From Hyalella azteca (Eukaryota > Arthropoda > Malacostraca > Amphipoda > Hyalellidae), in the NCBI RefSeq assembly GCF_000764305.2, contig NW_025947279.1, positions 1-64,000 of the forward strand: 64,000 bases of DNA, given 5' to 3'. A program made the translations under genes and the position numbers. The notes under the pieces are model-generated. The model was not told the DNA's origin. It saw nothing but the letters and a program-made list of their open reading frames with translations, and ran no database searches. Shown piece after piece: positions 60,123 to 64,000 of the stretch. Position 1 is the stretch's first letter; each line of letters begins with the position of its first letter.

Positions 60123-61592
60123 TTATCCACAAGCTGGAGGAAATGACTGTCCGGGGAATGTGCATTGGAAAGAGACGGCAAAAGTGAGTGCCGCGTTGGT
60201 GGAGGTGCTAGTGAATGTGAAGGGGCTAGTGCACGTCGTCCATAAGGTTAACGCGAGACGAGGAGTTCGTTGTAACGCTTCGTCTCCTTCGTCATGTGTG
60301 ACCACGTCAATGTTGGCGCTGCTGTCGAGATGGCTGTGACGTTCGTCCCTGTGTGAGTAAAAACATATAAAATATTTAACACGTTCAATTTAGTACACAT
60401 GCAACAAGTCGTTAAAAATATGAAAGCAAACACGGGAAAAATATTGAGATATACATTCTAAACAGATTAATGAAAAAAATGAGTACGCAAATAATGTTAA
60501 ACAAATCAAATTAGGTTATTCTCTAGTTTTGGTTTGAAAGTAATGTGAAATAAGCGTGTGAACGAACCGTAGATGGGCCCCGCCTAAACATGAGTAATTG
60601 GGCGAGGAAAATTTAGAGGCATTTGTTGTTGTATTAATCCTCATTCCATTATAAAATCGGAAGAGAACCAATAAACTTTTTTATTCTGATATCATTGCAG
60701 TGATTCTAAACTATTTTATCAATGGTAACGATTTTATTCGCGCAAGGCATCATACAGAGATCAAAATTAGCCCAGAACGTCTGTATGTTCCTAGCTTTGA
60801 ACATATTTGAACGCAGTTTAGGCATACCTATAACTGACCTGTAATATCAGGTCGATTTGTAGTCTTCACCTTCATACCAAAATTTCCACACCGACACCCA
60901 CCTCATTGCTCGGTCTTTGACGGCTTTATTGAGCAAAAGCTTGCGTTTCTTGCGACAGATGTTCGAGGTGGAGATGGCTGTGAGACACGTGAGGGGCACC
61001 GTCGTGGTGATCGTCGTGATGGATATCGCCGTTATGGTGCTACGGGCCCCGACCAATCGCAAATCTTCTTCATCGCGACCTACAGATAATAATACGCTGC
61101 TCATTTTAGGAATAGCGATGCAACCTTGAGGAAGAAGACTGTTCCACCGGACGACTCTGTTTATGGATTTTTTTTGCTTTTGGATTGTAACGTAGATCAA
61201 AAAGTAAACGATTCCGTTACTGTTTGCAAAACAACTGAAGAAGCGGATACACCATGTGTAGATCAATCGAATAAAATTATTTTACGGTAAGCTGCAGATT
61301 ATGGATTAAAATATTCATCATTTGGGCAAAGGTGTCACAACTCGTGCTGACCTAATTGAATAATGCAGTACTAAAAACTTGCTACCACTATCGTTTTGGA
61401 GTCGATTTTGGGAATCGGATACTTGATATCTCATATGACGTGGAAATGAAGAAAATAAATGTTCGATCATGTAAAAATTAAATTAAATAACGATAGCAGT
61501 AAAATAAATCTAAACGAATAAAGTTCCAACTGACCATGAACGTTCCCTAACATTAAGGTGAAAGTCAATATTATTAAAATTTTAATTCTCAT
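60123..61592 (-). CDS. Secreted two-module Cys/Thr-rich protein, family gene 6
   Basis: Minus-strand exons A 61592-61535, B 61079-60902 and C 60348-60123 join in phases 1 and 2 to give 153 residues. Donors are gtcagt and gtgggt; acceptors are tatctgtag and actcacacag. The signal peptide MRIKILIILTFTLMLGNVHG ends at residue 20. Module 1 is R27-x23-C51-x9-C61, then RKKRK (62-66), which lacks the usual R-R pair. Module 2 is W115-x25-C141-x10-C152 with one residue after, and has an extra Cys at 118, so an odd number of Cys in that module. The start codon lies four bases after a strong acceptor (ttttccctgcag), so a leader exon is expected. Function unknown. Confidence 0.85.
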
Positions 61593-62346
61593 TGTCCTGC
61601 AGGGAAAAGATAGGCGAGTTATTTGAAATAATTTGTTTAATATTTAAACTTTTCTTTTTATAAATTATAATTGCAGCCTTAAAGAAACATTGCAGGGAAT
61701 GAATACGTGTTTTCTGCACGAACAGTTGCAGGGAGATATAGGGTGCCCCCTGCCCCGGGGATGATGGCGAGCCTCGTCTCAACAAGCCCCACCTTGATAG
61801 AGCGTTGGAAAAAAAAGACTTCAACGAAATTCCTAAAAGCAGTTCATTGTTTGGTTCAGTTTTATTACAGTTTCGGCTAAGGTAAAACCCTAAAAATTGT
61901 AAATTCATGGATAATGTATAGAGAGAAGAAAATTTACATGTATATGAAAATGTACATGCACAAATTTTCAGTTTTATTGATTTTGTTTACGAAATGTTCT
62001 ATTGAATTCCTGAAATATTCCTGATTTAGTTCGTTCAATAAATAAAAACATACATGTAAACAATAATCAGCTGTTTAATTCGATTTCATTGTTCCTCATC
62101 TCTTTGGATTAAATTTCACTCATCCTGCAGCCGTTGTTTACGGATTTAAAAGTTTTTTCTTATTTACTAGTAAATAATACTTATATCAATCCAATTCGTT
62201 TTTCAGGGCAACAAAATTCATGGCATTTTTTAAAAATTACAATTAACATCCATAGTCAGCAATTTTTTATTGGGGTATTAATATCTGCGACAAAAATATT
62301 CCAATGCACGGATGGAGCAACTTAAAATTGCAGCAAATTGCTCAAC
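61593..62346. other. Gene-free stretch, probable leader intron of family gene 6
   Basis: No other feature. The acceptor in front of exon A of gene 6 ends at 61597 on the minus strand. Confidence 0.35.
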
Positions 62347-62383
62347 CGGCAAGTCTTTTGTGACCTGCAAGATGCCTTATATA
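62347..62383 (-). promoter_or_regulatory. Possible TATA box and leader exon of family gene 6
   Basis: On the minus strand TATATAAGG (62383-62375) precedes a possible donor (CTTGCCG/gttgag, exon end 62347). Spacing to the coding exon (about 780 bp) is similar to gene 5 (about 550 bp). Confidence 0.3.
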
Positions 62384-63264
62384 TGAGCTATGACGAGGAA
62401 AACTCCCCGCTTAAATTAGTGGGCTCAGTCATTTGTTTCGTTTTCTAATTAGGGATGATGACTCAGGTTTATTAATTGTTAGTCGAAATAACTAAACACA
62501 CAATTAAAACATTCGACTGTAACCAAACCACAATGCAACAACAGAAAAGTCAAATGTTTTACGATCAAGACAAACAGTTTCATCTGCATGATTCCAAAAT
62601 GCATAGCCTCAAACTCAGGTATGAATGATTCTGAAGCAATAATACAATTTATTCATAACATACATCTGACCCACCTTACGTACAATTTCTATATTATTTA
62701 TCTTCTAAAATGCGAACAAAATAAGTTAACAGAGAAGTCAACTATCACTAATATCTTTTTGAAGAAGAACATTAAGGCGTCGGTTATTGAGGAATGTGAC
62801 GGCGCATGCCATTGTAACATTTATTGTAATGAATTTCGTCGAATTTTGTCGTATCTATATCATATGGATGCGATAAAAGTGATAAATATAAAAGTAAATC
62901 ATAACATTTACTTATCATCAAAAGACAATCTAGATGTTCGCTAATGGTTTGTAGTTAGAGTATGTAGGTATGGCTTCCATTTTTTATTTTGTTTGCGTGT
63001 TTGTTTTTTATTTTTTTTTTTGCGTGTCACTGTATGGTTATTGAATTGTAGATTATTAATATTTCCTGTGAATTTTGACTTTTTAACATAAATGAAACAC
63101 AATAGTCGTTAGTTTCGTGCATTGAATTTATTTATTTAAAAACGACCATCAAATTTGATGATTAAAATTTACTGTTAGTATATTCGTAGAATTTGTCTGA
63201 AATGTCAGCACATTAGGAATCCACGGTCAGGAGAAGAGCTATGTCCGTCAGAGAAATTAATTTT
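62384..63264. other. Gene-free stretch between family genes 6 and 7
   Basis: A 118-codon frame at 62588-62944 is open on the plus strand but has no splice context, signal peptide or motif; not called. Confidence 0.35.
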
Positions 63265-63475
63265 TTATCCAGCACACAAGGCCGGATATGTGGCCCCAGC
63301 AACAGAGCACATGTACGAGACAGAGAACGTGACGCCTGTATTGACAGTCGTGATGTGCGTTAGGGTGGTAGTAATGGACCACCAAACTGTGTACGACAGA
63401 CGGGCCTTCTCGTTCTCCGCGGTGTCGGACTGTACGGCGTCCAGAGAACTGTCCAGTAGGTCACCTGGAGAATCC
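63265..63475 (-). CDS. Secreted two-module Cys/Thr-rich protein, family gene 7, exon C only (rest beyond the window)
   Basis: The exon starts after the acceptor gctgtgcacag (phase 2, as in all copies) at 63475 and ends with TGA at 63265. It encodes W-x24-C-x10-C with YMCSVAGATYPALC, then two residues and the stop. One residue is missing between the Trp and the first Cys compared with the other six. The N-terminal part is acidic (DTAENEK). Exons A and B are not in the remaining 525 bases and should lie past 64000. Confidence 0.75.
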
Positions 63476-64000
63476 CTGTGCACAGCAACAGTGATTGCAT
63501 TAATTAGGAAAACGCAGGTGTATGACGCATAAAATTACGTGCCAAATGAGCTCAAATTCTGCATTCACAACAAATTATTATTTATTTTTCATTTGCCCAC
63601 GTTCCACGCGATTCAATTATAAAATTCACGAATGGGTAAAGAAATAATTGAGTTTTTCTGGCTCGCATATAGTTAGAATCTAAGGAAACAAATTATAACT
63701 TTTAAAGTCTCGCTACGCTTATTTTTAAATATAACTTGAAATTTCTTGTATGACTTGATTCCAAGAAACTGTATATTAATGGTGGCAACTGCTAGTAACA
63801 TGATAATTACAAGTAACGATTCACTGGATACATATGGCATTTCAAGGTTCTCATGTACAATGAACTGCTCTGAAGATTCGCATTTCGGAAGATTTCATGC
63901 GCAGCAGTGAACAGAAGACGCGTTTTTTATAGTTTCAAAAAAATTATCGGCGGAAACAGTGTCAATATTCAAATTGGGTGGCTCAAATTTCCAGATTCTA
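63476..64000. other. Intron of family gene 7 up to the window end
   Basis: No exon B was found on the minus strand here; AT-rich. Confidence 0.45.

Noticed and set aside
62588..62944. 118-codon plus-strand frame between family genes 6 and 7
   Set aside because: No signal peptide, motif, splice context or paralogue; composition like surrounding AT-rich DNA.

Overview
The window reads as AT-rich, intron-containing arthropod nuclear DNA. The evidence is a peritrophin-type (CBM14) chitin-binding exon, introns with ordinary GT..AG ends, a tRNA-derived SINE, a Penelope-like retroelement, a mariner derivative and several non-autonomous inverted-repeat elements. The species cannot be named from the sequence. 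A single N followed by the 19-base Tn5 mosaic end at 2551-2570 shows a short-read assembly with an adapter-marked join, so the first 2.55 kb may not belong next to the rest.

Layout. 1-12 kb is mostly repeats: a GGGGCCGTATT-ended element, a retroelement ORF1-like fragment cut by the adapter join, a PIF/Harbinger-like element with a TAA target duplication, a 30-bp minisatellite and a 79-bp tandem repeat. 12.4-15.7 kb holds the last three exons of a chitin-binding protein gene, followed directly by a minisatellite flanked by a second copy of the gene's 3' tip. 16-24 kb is again repeats and unassigned sequence. 24-64 kb is the main feature: a cluster of one gene family with six complete copies (24.3-26.7 +, 30.9-33.4 -, 40.8-44.4 -, 47.1-48.3 +, 54.4-55.8 -, 60.1-61.6 -), one copy cut by the window end (63.3 -) and one decayed exon (45.9 +).

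I rebuilt the six genes from splice signals. Each has three coding exons: exon A encodes a signal peptide and ends in phase 1, exon B ends in phase 2, and exon C carries the stop. All six phases match without adjustment. The mature proteins have two Thr/Ser-rich modules. Module 1 is R-x23-C-x8/9-C and ends at a polybasic stretch such as RRKR or KRRR, which looks like a furin-type site. Module 2 is W-x25-C-x10-C and stops within two residues of the last Cys. I do not recognise a named family. The simplest reading is a secreted precursor cut into two single-disulfide modules that arose by internal duplication. This is inference; no function is known.

The cluster shows active turnover. Genes 1 and 2 are a tail-to-tail inverted pair with patchy near-identity that suggests gene conversion. 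Gene 2 has a 216-bp tandem copy of part of exon B. Gene 4 has a 21-bp tandem duplication that copied its splice acceptor. Gene 3 carries a fold-back mariner derivative in its first intron. The gaps between genes hold mobile elements: a 5'-truncated Penelope-like element with a GIY-YIG region and a hammerhead-like motif, a TTAA-flanked element inside a 162-bp tandem repeat, six copies of a short palindrome-bearing repeat, and a SINE. No rRNA, intact tRNA or CRISPR array was found.
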